From NCBI GenBank assembly GCA_018992685.1, contig JACVGT010000001.1, positions 100,458-164,457 on the forward strand: DNA of 64,000 nucleotides, given 5' to 3'. Shown piece after piece: positions 1 through 8,696 of the stretch; positions within the stretch are counted from its first letter, which is position 1, and each line of letters opens with the position of its first letter. A program made the position numbers and the translations under genes. The notes beneath the pieces are model-generated. The model ran no database searches. It saw nothing but the letters and a program-made list of their open reading frames with translations, and was not told the DNA's origin. The stretch is from Theionarchaea archaeon (lineage in GTDB: Archaea > Methanobacteriota_B > Thermococci > Methanofastidiosales > SZ-28-30).

Positions 1-589
1 CCTCCTTTGGTTGGATGTGGGCTCTTCTCGTTATGAGTATTTAAGTCTTTCCATATGAAATTATGGAACACATATATTATAAGTAATAAATTAGCATCTC
101 TTTGTAATATTGATCTCTGATTTTTTTTAATATAGTCAAGCTGATGCCCGAGACAGTCATTGATGGTACGATTCTTTTTTTTGAAGAAAAGGGGCCATTA
201 GTCATGTTCGCACGTGATACGATTGAAAGAGTACTAGGAGATCACAAAGAGAAATTGAGACAGTTCTTGTGTATCGTGGATTCTCCTGCGAATATGAGAT
301 CACTGATGCTATGTAGACCTGATAAATTGGCTTATTCAATTCGGATAACGCCAATTATCCGCACTCAGTTCTTTTCCTTCACATCTGGACCCTTCTCTGG
401 CATCCTGATGGAGTTCCTTCAAATCTGAAACACGGTTTCCCAGTATCACCATCTCAGTTCAACCTAGAAAGCATATTTCTTGAGGCTCCAGATTGAGAAA
501 CGACATCCTGGTATTCTACGGGAAAGTGGTGTGGAGAATGCTATGCCATGCCAGATGCCACGGAAAACTACTTCTCAATCTTTTGTTTC
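1..589. other. No confident gene; possible decayed coding DNA
   Basis: An open frame of 94 codons at 144-428 on the plus strand has no ribosome site, no recognisable domain and no sensible context, so I do not call it a gene. The stretch contains one clear palindrome (342-361, listed separately). Nothing else recognisable is seen. Confidence 0.4.
342..361. repeat. Inverted repeat CGGATAA / TTATCCG
   Basis: Perfect 7-bp arms CGGATAA (342-348) and TTATCCG (355-361) separated by 6 nt. The same arms occur in the palindrome at 62879-62898, so this may be an operator for one DNA-binding protein. No gene start lies close enough to say which gene it would control. Confidence 0.5.
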
Positions 590-1003
590 TCATGCAACTG
601 TGAAGATGAGAACGACATCACCATGAGCATCTGTCAATTCCAATGTAGCACTGACAATGACATATCCTTCTACTGATTCCAAAACTTGCAGAAAGTCAAG
701 TTCCTGTTCCATTACTCCTTCAGGTTCACTACAGTACATTTCAGTGACCCCAACAGGGCCGAATTCGATGTGCCCTTTATTAGCAGTGTATTCCGAAAAA
801 TAGGAATTGCACCCTGCATCTCCTGTAATTCTGCCGTCCTGAAATTGAGCAGTGATTCTGGTGTCCCGCAGAACAGTGACCAGTCCCGTCTCAGTTCTGT
901 AAGAGTCCAAGATCCATATGTTACCTTCCAGGGATATAGGTTTCTGACCGATACATCCTATTGCCAAACCCAGAAAAATAATCACCAATGAGGACTTCTT
1001 CAT
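590..1003 (-). CDS. META-domain (HslJ-like) lipoprotein
   Basis: A 137-aa secreted protein. The N-terminus is a lipoprotein signal: two lysines, a hydrophobic run, then lipobox-like LAIGC with the cysteine near residue 17. The rest matches the META/HslJ fold pattern: an early W (NIWILDSY), a middle GDAGCNSYF motif and the conserved tail ELTDAHGDVVLIF. META proteins are small beta-rich envelope proteins of poorly known function, linked in bacteria to heat-shock or drug tolerance. The start is supported by GAGGTGATATC about 9 nt upstream. It stands alone. Envelope location is inferred from the signal. Confidence 0.8.
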   Translation of the reverse strand: MKKSSLVIIFLGLAIGCIGQKPISLEGNIWILDSYRTETGLVTVLRDTRITAQFQDGRITGDAGCNSYFSEYTANKGHIEFGPVGVTEMYCSEPEGVMEQELDFLQVLESVEGYVIVSATLELTDAHGDVVLIFTVA

Positions 1004-1273
1004 TATGATATCACCTCAGTATAGTATTCATATCCTTCTTGAAATAACTTTTGGTCCTTTTCAAGAATTCACGGGTTCCCCAGATTACCCATCCTTTTGA
1101 TTTGAGCATCACGATATCGCTGTGGCTGATGCTCTAGACCGGCTACAGGAAACACTTCAGTCAGTGTCCACATCGCAATCATTGAATGACTGTTGAAATG
1201 GATTCAGCAGTATTCATGTTCCAGAAGGAATTCAAAACATATTATTCATAAAAAAGAAAAAAGAAGTTGATAC

Positions 1274-1378
1274 TTACTTCTTTATTGCCAGTTTTGCACC
1301 ACAAACGGAGCATGTTCCCTTTTCTGTAATCGTCGGGGCGTTGTCTAGGGTAGCTCCACAGAGTCCACATTTAGCCAT
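1274..1378 (-). CDS. 34-aa double-CxxC zinc ribbon protein
   Basis: A very small gene (34 codons plus stop). The product contains CGLCG near the N-terminus and CSVCG near the C-terminus, spaced 19 residues apart, the geometry of a four-cysteine zinc ribbon. AGGTGATAG lies just before the ATG and a TATA-like ATTATTTAT lies about 35 nt further up, so it has its own promoter. Proteins of this kind are common in archaea and usually lack an assigned function; nucleic-acid or protein binding is possible. Compact size, two intact CxxC pairs and a good ribosome site argue it is real. Confidence 0.7.
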   Translation of the reverse strand: MAKCGLCGATLDNAPTITEKGTCSVCGAKLAIKK

Positions 1379-1749
1379 ACTATCACCTTGAATACATATG
1401 AAAACTCCTTAGATAAATAATTTTCGGTTCAGAATACAAGAAAAGATTCGTGGCTCACAGTTTTCAGAGATCATGTGCTTCCACTCTTCTCAAGATGGTG
1501 CAGATACGGTGCCGTGCAGTAGCGAGTGATCTGGAAATGTTTTTCAGTCCCTAATGGCTTTTTCTCTTGTGGCTCTAAAGAAAGTGTATAGAACCCTGTC
1601 ACGTTTCCAAGTACCAGCAGAGGAGAAAGTCTTAAATAGCAACACGTTTACATAAAGCAACGCTGAGATGACATATGAACTTGTAGAAATATATATGTAG
1701 ATAAGTTGTGCGTTATTGCAGGAAATAGGTTGAAGGAGGAGTGACACGG

Positions 1750-3078
1750 ATGACAGAAATCAATGACTCTTTGCGGAAATTCTGGAAGTTCTGTCAGCAA
1801 AAACGGTTGGATCAGGCTGCAATTAGAGCAATTCCTTACATTGGTCCCTCAATTTGTGATATCGTTTACGGAGGAACTGAAAAAGATCTCAAAAATCTCA
1901 TTGAGGTACTTAATCTGACGATAGAGCAGCAGAATGAAATAATTTCGAAATTAGAATCTGTCATGAAGCCCCCTTTGGAGTGTATTCTTGTGATTGGGAG
2001 TGGGTATGTGGAGTATCTCCTGGAATTACACGGTGATTTCGAGCTTGGACGAAAGCATGTAGTTACCTGTCATGAGTTCATAGGGGGGAGCGGCATCAAC
2101 CATACTCTAAGGCTAATTCATGCTGGATTTCCAGCGCTTCCTATCTTATCGATAGGGAAAGATCAACTAGGACAGAATATAAGAGAAAAGATTTTGATTT
2201 CAGCTAAGAGAGCTGGGATTTCGCAACAGGTCCTTACTTTTATTGATTCTGAAGAGTTTTTTGCAGCTAACATTAGGACTCCGCTTTCAGCCATCGTCGT
2301 GGGAAACGTACGAAAAACCAATTTCTCGTCGCAAATATATGGAAGCACGTATTTTCTCGACCATGTGAGAAGCCGGCTAGAGTATCTTGACGCACAACCG
2401 AATATTGACATTAAAGCTATCATTATAGGCCATATCCATGCTGATAGCCCAGACTTGATCCCCTCGCACATGGGGGAGTGCACGAAACATATCATCGATT
2501 CATTCAGTGGCAAACGTTTTCTGTTTGGCAATTTCGGAGACAGTCAGATCTGTATGGGTGTTGATTTCTGGGAGGAGCACCTGCGTAAACTCAGCGTATT
2601 CCAGCTCAACCTAAACGAAATGAGAAGATTTTTTGGCCCCGATGGTTCGAAGAAGTCCTTGGTTGATATTGTTCACTGGTTCAGAGACAAACGGATTACT
2701 GCTGTCATTACCCTCGATAAGTTTGGTGCTGTTGGTATCCATAAGGACGGCCAGAATCGCGTGATACTGGCGTGGCCTTTTGAACTTGAAGATTATGTTG
2801 ATTCGACGGGAGCAGGAGACGCATTCGGAGCAGGCCTAACTTCAAAACTCTATCAAAAGGGGAATTTCTCGTTTGGGGAGTTCCTCAGTGCAATCGAAGA
2901 GGCAAGAGTCTGGGCAGCCTATGCGTGCACCACTCTGGGTGGGGCGACACTGTGCCCCGATCAACCATCGCTTCGAGAATTCCATCAGCACGTCTTGGTA
3001 CAGCCGCACCCCATAGAAGTTCAACAGATGGAACATGCAGAACGAATCCTGCAGATCCTGGACAAGGCATATCAGTGA
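1750..3078 (+). CDS. PfkB-family carbohydrate/nucleoside kinase with N-terminal extension
   Basis: A 442-aa protein. From about residue 75 it is a ribokinase-type kinase: an early glycine motif FIGGSGIN and the PfkB signature DSTGAGDAFGAG (about 351-362), whose second Asp is the catalytic base that activates the substrate hydroxyl. The substrate (sugar, nucleoside or similar) cannot be told. The first 75 residues are not part of the family: they hold a hydrophobic-glycine stretch AIPYIGPSICDIVYGG and a short helical segment. I start at ATG 1750 because GGAGG at 1735-1739 is 10 nt away; the GTG at 1741 would lie on top of it. Confidence 0.8.
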   Translation: MTEINDSLRKFWKFCQQKRLDQAAIRAIPYIGPSICDIVYGGTEKDLKNLIEVLNLTIEQQNEIISKLESVMKPPLECILVIGSGYVEYLLELHGDFELGRKHVVTCHEFIGGSGINHTLRLIHAGFPALPILSIGKDQLGQNIREKILISAKRAGISQQVLTFIDSEEFFAANIRTPLSAIVVGNVRKTNFSSQIYGSTYFLDHVRSRLEYLDAQPNIDIKAIIIGHIHADSPDLIPSHMGECTKHIIDSFSGKRFLFGNFGDSQICMGVDFWEEHLRKLSVFQLNLNEMRRFFGPDGSKKSLVDIVHWFRDKRITAVITLDKFGAVGIHKDGQNRVILAWPFELEDYVDSTGAGDAFGAGLTSKLYQKGNFSFGEFLSAIEEARVWAAYACTTLGGATLCPDQPSLREFHQHVLVQPHPIEVQQMEHAERILQILDKAYQ

Positions 3079-3360
3079 TTGTAATTTCTGTTTCTTGATT
3101 CTTCCTTTCTACTGCTCTCATTCTTATGGACATCTCTCTTGCCCAAATGCACCTCGATGGCAGGCACGTCACTGCCCCGTGTCCATCCACTGCACCCATC
3201 CCCTCAGAATGAGTGTCAACCAATCATTTTGATTGGAATGGCTACTGAGCCGGCAATACATTCTCTCAGTGGCAATTTCATGCTAGATCTGGCATAGCGA
3301 TTAAGAGAGAGACGGAAATACTTTTATACTACTTCCGACAATACCCTTCGAGGTTAGAGA

Positions 3361-3540
3361 ATGAGGAAACAAATGCTCAGAGAGACACTTATAGCAACGA
3401 TACTCTTCGCCATAGTATTTGCTGCTTTACTGATCTTCGTTGGAATAGAGGGTGTCGAAACTCCAATAGAAAAAGCTGTTGCAGTGATTATTGGCAGTGT
3501 GGTATTTTTCATTGCCTCATATACCTTCAAGAGAAAGTGA
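3361..3540 (+). CDS. Small membrane protein, two TM helices (59 aa)
   Basis: The 59-aa product has a basic N-terminus (MRKQMLRE), a hydrophobic helix, a short loop (GIEGVETPIEK), a second helix and a basic tail (FKRK): a two-helix hairpin in the membrane. A TATA-like CTTTTATACT lies near 3321 and a weak GAGGT about 8 nt before the ATG. No family recognised. It stands alone between the kinase and the DUF3795 gene. Hydrophobic pattern and regulatory signals support it as real. Confidence 0.65.
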   Translation: MRKQMLRETLIATILFAIVFAALLIFVGIEGVETPIEKAVAVIIGSVVFFIASYTFKRK

Positions 3541-3690
3541 CCTGATAACCATGAACCCTTCCATAACCCCTCTCTGTGATATTATCTGTGCGAAAATCCG
3601 ATTTATCCACCGCCAATCGAACGCCAGGGAGATACAGGCCAAAGTATTTAAATAGGGATGAGCCATAAGGCCATAGCAGGTGATGTATAC

Positions 3691-4044
3691 ATGGACAGAA
3701 TCATTGCCTTTTGCGGATTAAAGTGTACAGAATGTCCCGCATTCCTGGCAACCCAGAGAGATGACGATGAAGCTCGAATCAAGGTGGCTGAGACCTGGTC
3801 TTCCATCTATAATTCAGATTTCAAGCCACATGACATTAATTGTGATGGATGTATCTCGAAGAAAGGGCAACTGTTTCGATATTGTACTGTTTGTGAGATA
3901 CGAAAGTGCGGACAGAAAAAGGGAGTAATCAACTGTGGTTACTGTGACGAATATGCGTGTCAGAGACTGCAGGAGTTCTTTTCACAGGCTTCGGAAGCCA
4001 AAAAGAATCTGGAACACATCAGAAAGACACTGTATACTCTGTAG
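3691..4044 (+). CDS. DUF3795 cysteine-rich protein
   Basis: A 117-aa protein beginning RIIAFCGLKCTECPAFLAT, the DUF3795 hallmark, with further cysteines in CDGC, CTVCEIRKC and CGYC. Members are small proteins of archaea and anaerobic bacteria presumed to bind zinc or an iron-sulfur cluster; function unknown. The start at 3691 is preferred: TATA-like AGTATTTAAATAG lies at 3644-3656, putting transcript start near 3678, and GGTGAT lies just before this ATG. An upstream in-frame ATG at 3658 would lie before the transcript start. Confidence 0.85.
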   Translation: MDRIIAFCGLKCTECPAFLATQRDDDEARIKVAETWSSIYNSDFKPHDINCDGCISKKGQLFRYCTVCEIRKCGQKKGVINCGYCDEYACQRLQEFFSQASEAKKNLEHIRKTLYTL

Positions 4045-4211
4045 ATCATCCGCTACCTGTGCTGTCCTTCAATGAGTACTGTCTGTGGCAGAGAACTCTC
4101 ACCAATAACCGTTTCAGATGGTTGCATGTGTGGATCAGTTGCAGCCTGGGAGCCTGCCTGACTCTTTCCAGTAGAGATCTTTTTGGTGTATTTCAGGAGA
4201 TGGGACATAGG

Positions 4212-4243
4212 TTCTCGGTGAATAATTTCACTATAACCGAGAA
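4212..4243. repeat. Inverted repeat after DUF3795 gene (possible terminator or operator)
   Basis: Perfect 8-bp arms TTCTCGGT (4212-4219) and ACCGAGAA (4236-4243) with a 16-nt loop, inside the 356-nt gap between the DUF3795 gene and the EamA gene. No T-run follows, so it is not a typical terminator. The rest of the gap shows nothing I can name. Confidence 0.4.
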
Positions 4244-4400
4244 TTTCCCCATTTCATTCCACTGCCTTTCCTTAACCTCGTAAACCTGCATTAAAATCTC
4301 CTTGAGGCTCAACTGATGGCTATCTTTGCAAATAACAAATTTAATTGGAAAAAAGAGTCTTGAGAGTTAATTTTATATAGTCTGCGATATCCCTTACCTG

Positions 4401-5330
4401 ATGATAGAGGAGTCTGTCTACAACGTACTGAATGCGCTGCAAACAGCCACAGTACTCAGTCCTGAACTGAAAGGTGAGCTCCTGGCAATCCTGGCTGCAT
4501 TGTGCTGGGCAGCTGGCGGTTCTATTTACAGGAAGGGTCTGGACACGACAGATCCTTGGTCGGGGAACCTCATGCGTATAACACTGGCTTCGTTGGGATT
4601 CCTGGTTCTCATGGTGACCAAAGGGACACTTATAGAATCCCTTGCGCGTGTCAGTACGTCTCTTGCACTGTGGCTTATTCTCTCTGCATTCATGGCTCTT
4701 GTCCTGGGTGACTATCTTCTTCTCAGATCGCTGAAGGATATCGGAGTGGCTCGTACGATACCAATCAGTTCTACGTATCCCCTTTTTGTGGTGCTGTGGT
4801 CTGTCCTTTTCTACGGGAAGGAAATCAGTTACGTCGTGGTCATTGGGACCGTTTTCATCGTTGCCGCCATCAGGCTCATTTCAGAACCCCAACAGAAGAT
4901 GTCAATAGACGCCTCCCTATACACCAAAGGGGCTGTAATTGCTTTGTCTGCAGCTGTGTGCTGGTCAATCAGCATTGTGATGCTGGATTACCTCACCCAG
5001 TTTCTGCCTTCAGAAGCTGTGGCAGGATTCAGGTTTATTGTGTCTGCAGTCATGCTGTCAGCAATTGTCTCTCGCAGTGGATTTTTCTGGGACAGAAACT
5101 CCTTGATGTGGATTGGTATTGGAGGAGCGCTGGTACTAATTGTAAGCAACTATGCATTTGTGGAGGCTATCAGAATGGCAGGATCGGTAGCTGTAGCCCC
5201 TATCACATCGGTGTATCCTGTGATTTCTGTTTTCGTGGCAGCAATCTTCTTGAGAGAAAAGCTCAGCCTGAAGATTCTGGCAGGAACACTCCTTTCATTT
5301 TCAGGGGTCATACTGGTAATCATGGGCTAG
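4401..5330 (+). CDS. EamA/DMT-family transporter
   Basis: A 309-aa polytopic membrane protein made of two EamA repeats of about five helices each. Repeat one includes the start ALCWAAGGSIYRKGL and repeat two ALSAAVCWSISIVMLDYL, the internal duplication typical of drug/metabolite transporters. The second repeat ends with the usual basic loop LREKLSLKILAGT before the last helix. Substrate not predictable. A TATA-like TTTATATAG lies at 4373-4381 and no ribosome site precedes the ATG, consistent with a leaderless transcript starting at or next to 4401. Confidence 0.85.
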   Translation: MIEESVYNVLNALQTATVLSPELKGELLAILAALCWAAGGSIYRKGLDTTDPWSGNLMRITLASLGFLVLMVTKGTLIESLARVSTSLALWLILSAFMALVLGDYLLLRSLKDIGVARTIPISSTYPLFVVLWSVLFYGKEISYVVVIGTVFIVAAIRLISEPQQKMSIDASLYTKGAVIALSAAVCWSISIVMLDYLTQFLPSEAVAGFRFIVSAVMLSAIVSRSGFFWDRNSLMWIGIGGALVLIVSNYAFVEAIRMAGSVAVAPITSVYPVISVFVAAIFLREKLSLKILAGTLLSFSGVILVIMG

Positions 5331-5541
5331 ATGAAGCTCACTAGATATCCAGATTCGGGAGATCAGGCTTTCTGAACGGTTCTTGAACGGAACTTTCTCT
5401 CTGATTATGAATGGAATCAGTAGGATATTTGGTTGGACTGTTGCTCGAGGTCTCCAAGTGAACTCATACGTGTGGCACAGGTCTTCATTTACTGCAACAG
5501 TGACATGTCGTATGCAAAATCCTATAAATTAGGATACCTAT

Positions 5542-8532
5542 ATGTACATGATGAACAAAGAACTTGTTGTCACCAAGCTTCTTACCAACAGGACAACTCT
5601 TGCCATTCTCCTCCTCCTAAAAACCCAGCCCCTCCACTGTCGGAAGATTGCTGCGATCCTCCATAAGAAGGAAGCTGAAATAGCAAGGAGACTTTCTCAA
5701 TTGGAGAGGGTGGGTATTGTCAGGGGGGAATGGGTCTATAAGGACAGGAATATAAAAGTCTATTTCCTGGAAGTAGACACTATAAGCATCCAGATAACTG
5801 CAGAGGGAGTACACATGCAGTATAATCCAGAAAAAAGGGAGAATTTCTATTCCCTAGAGAGTATTTTTCGGTTCGATGTCCCGGAACCCGACTGTTTAAT
5901 AGATAGACGCCAGCAATTAGAAGCACTGGACAGGTTCTCATTTGTTGTTGTAACAGGGATTGCTGGCATAGGGAAAACTACGCTGTCATCCTACTACGCG
6001 CACCTGCTCAAAGAACGGGGAAAAAAGGTTTTCTGGCACAGTTTTTCAGAACTGGATTCAGTACCGTATGTGGTGAAGAAACTGGCCACCTTTCTTGCTT
6101 CTCTGAACCGTCCTGACCTTCTGAATTATTTGAAATCTGATGGTTCTGATATGCGGGTAGTTACCGCTTTTCTCTTGGAAGGAATGGGTGATGGGCAGAC
6201 TGCTTTCTTCTTTGACGACTACCATCTGGTGATGACTGAATCCATGAATGAGTTTTTCAGCTCACTGAAGCTGTGCAAGGGAAAGATATGTGTGATCTCC
6301 CGGTACAGGCCGCCCTTTCTGTCAGTATTTGATGATGTCTCAGAGATACGACTTGGAGAAATGGATGTCATGAGTACCAGGGAGATGCTGGATAGGAAGG
6401 GCTACCACATCCAGGCAGACTCTCTGGAGAGAATATGGAGGAAAATCGGAGGGCATCCCCTTGCAGTAGAGTTATTGTGTCAGGCAGCATCCGGTGAGGA
6501 CCCCGGGCTCGTGACAGAAGAGATTCCCTCCTCGAATGTTGAGACGTACCTGTGGGATGAAATCTACGCCCAGCTACCTCCTGAAGAACAGCAGGTCCTG
6601 ATGATATTGTCCATCTTCATGAACCCTGTGACTGCGGTTGACGTGGAGCCATTGTGTTCTTTTCGGAATGTGAGGACAGTGCTCAGACGCTTGATGAAGA
6701 AAAATCTGGTGAGACGAGTTGACAATAAATACACGCATCATGCTGTCACCAGGTCCTTCTGCCGATCTCTTCTCCATGATGCCAAAAGTCTTCATTGTGA
6801 GGCAGCACATGTATGCCTGCAGCGAGGAACTCCCACCAGCATCATGGAAGCAGTGTACCATCTGGTGGCAGGAGAACGCCATGATGAGGCAGTCCAGGTT
6901 GTCCGTGGCTACAGTGATATGCTCATCAATGAGGGATATGCAGAATCTCTCTTAGGTGTCACAGGAAAATTAGGAGCTGAATACAGACGCCAGCTGAGGG
7001 AAGTGGAAGGAGAGATTCACGTGTTGAGGGGCGAGTATGATGCAGCCATTGCATGCTACACTGATCTTCTCCGTGAATCGCCCCTGGGTCATTCTTCTTT
7101 ATACAGAAACCTGGGGCATGTGTTCGAGAGGAAGAGAGAGTACCAGAAAGCAAGGACTCTCCTTGAGGAAGGACTCGCACATGCAGGGTCAGACCTCCTG
7201 GAACAAGGAAAAACACAAGTTCAGCTCGGTACTGTGCACGCTGCTCTCGGTGAGGTGGGTGAGGCTCTTGCCTGTTGTGAACGCGCAGGAGAATGTTTTA
7301 GAGTTTTGGGATACCAGAAGGGACTTGCTCAGGTATACACAGAAATGGGAAAGATATACCGATTCAATAATACAGAAAAAGCGCTGGAACTACTGTTCTC
7401 CAGTCTGGAGATCAGCCAGAGTATTGGAGATTTTCGGGAAGCAGCTTCTACCTTAAGTACAATTGGCATTGTCCTGTATGAGAGAGGGCAGACGGGTGAA
7501 GCTGTTACCTATTTTGAAAAGAGTCTCGCCATTTCAGAGCAGATAGGAGATATGGTGGGGATTGCCCGGTGCTGCAACAACATTGGTGTAAAATATGGGC
7601 TTGAATGGAACTGGGTCATGGCGATGAAATACTATCTCAGGACGCTGGATATCTGCCAGAAAATCAACGATAAGAAGGGAATTGCATTCTCCTACAGCAA
7701 CCTTGGAAGAGCGTATTCATATCTTGGGGCTCCTGAAAAGGCCATGGACTATTTTTTCGCGGCATTGACACTACGAGAAGAATTATCTGAAAAGGTGGAA
7801 ATGGCCTTTCTCTACTACAACATTGGACTAACCCACGAGGAAATGGGCAATTTTGAACACGCCATGGATTGGTATAAGAAGAGTCTTGCGCTGAGGGAGG
7901 ACGTAACCCATGCTCTGGGAGTTGCTTACAGTTGTGCGAGCATGGGTAAGTTATTGGGCAAGCTGGGTCAGTACGAGGCAGCACTTGAATATCTCAGCAG
8001 GGCTCAGGGGATTCACGAAAAAGAGAAGGGTGCTTGGATGATTGCCTGTACCAAGCTCCAGTCGGCCCAGGTCCATGTGGAAAGCCATCATCCTGAGCTG
8101 GCTCTCGCACTTGTTTCAGAAGGTATTCCCGCCGTTGAAAAAGCAGGAGACAGAGCTCTGCTCATAGAAGCTCACTGTACTGCTGCAGAAGCATGTGTCG
8201 ATATAGGAAGGATTGAAGAGGCCAGACATCATGCAGAGATCGGTCTTGAGGCTGCCACCGCTATCAGGAGTACAAAATATGAGGGGGAAGCTCGAAGAAT
8301 CTTGGGAAAGGTGTTCATAGCAGCAGGAGAGTATGATTGTGCTGAGGAAGAACTGAGATTGAGTATGCGCCTTCTCAAGAAGTGCAAGTACGAACTGGGA
8401 AAGGATCTTCTTCTGTTGGTCAACCTGTGTGAAAAGAGAGAAGCCTCAGAAGAGAAGTGCAGGGCACTCAGAGAGAAAGGGTTGGGCCTGTTGAGGGAGG
8501 CGCAAGGGCACGTCTCTCTGGAAAATGTGTAA
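5542..8532 (+). CDS. HTH - STAND NTPase - TPR regulator
   Basis: A 996-aa three-part signalling protein. Residues about 1-75 are a winged-helix-like domain (KIAAILHKKEAEIARRLSQL then GIVRGEW). Residues about 110-430 are a STAND/NB-ARC type ATPase: Walker A GIAGIGKTT (139-147) and Walker B TAFFFDDYH, followed by GGHPLAVELL, the STAND GxP-type motif. From about 450 to the end are roughly a dozen TPR units (for example ALTLREELSEKVEMAFLYYN). STAND proteins are ATP-driven switches; TPRs sense a partner while the HTH suggests DNA binding. Starts at 5542, 5548 or 5551 are all possible; TATA-like CCTATAAATT at 5521 favours a leaderless start at 5548 or 5551. Confidence 0.85.
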   Translation: MYMMNKELVVTKLLTNRTTLAILLLLKTQPLHCRKIAAILHKKEAEIARRLSQLERVGIVRGEWVYKDRNIKVYFLEVDTISIQITAEGVHMQYNPEKRENFYSLESIFRFDVPEPDCLIDRRQQLEALDRFSFVVVTGIAGIGKTTLSSYYAHLLKERGKKVFWHSFSELDSVPYVVKKLATFLASLNRPDLLNYLKSDGSDMRVVTAFLLEGMGDGQTAFFFDDYHLVMTESMNEFFSSLKLCKGKICVISRYRPPFLSVFDDVSEIRLGEMDVMSTREMLDRKGYHIQADSLERIWRKIGGHPLAVELLCQAASGEDPGLVTEEIPSSNVETYLWDEIYAQLPPEEQQVLMILSIFMNPVTAVDVEPLCSFRNVRTVLRRLMKKNLVRRVDNKYTHHAVTRSFCRSLLHDAKSLHCEAAHVCLQRGTPTSIMEAVYHLVAGERHDEAVQVVRGYSDMLINEGYAESLLGVTGKLGAEYRRQLREVEGEIHVLRGEYDAAIACYTDLLRESPLGHSSLYRNLGHVFERKREYQKARTLLEEGLAHAGSDLLEQGKTQVQLGTVHAALGEVGEALACCERAGECFRVLGYQKGLAQVYTEMGKIYRFNNTEKALELLFSSLEISQSIGDFREAASTLSTIGIVLYERGQTGEAVTYFEKSLAISEQIGDMVGIARCCNNIGVKYGLEWNWVMAMKYYLRTLDICQKINDKKGIAFSYSNLGRAYSYLGAPEKAMDYFFAALTLREELSEKVEMAFLYYNIGLTHEEMGNFEHAMDWYKKSLALREDVTHALGVAYSCASMGKLLGKLGQYEAALEYLSRAQGIHEKEKGAWMIACTKLQSAQVHVESHHPELALALVSEGIPAVEKAGDRALLIEAHCTAAEACVDIGRIEEARHHAEIGLEAATAIRSTKYEGEARRILGKVFIAAGEYDCAEEELRLSMRLLKKCKYELGKDLLLLVNLCEKREASEEKCRALREKGLGLLREAQGHVSLENV

Positions 8533-8696
8533 TGAGAGCAGGTATTGTTCTTGTCTCATGAAGTATCTTTGGCGACATTTCTGGAGGAAAACCAGTATAA
8601 TTACTTTCTCACGTTTGATTATTCTTCATATACAAACTATTTTCAAATCTGAATCTTTCTGACAAACCTTATAAGCCTCCTGCCTCAAGAAGGTGC

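Noticed and set aside
144..428. 94-codon frame near the window start
   Set aside because: No start signals and no family; a palindrome lies inside it.
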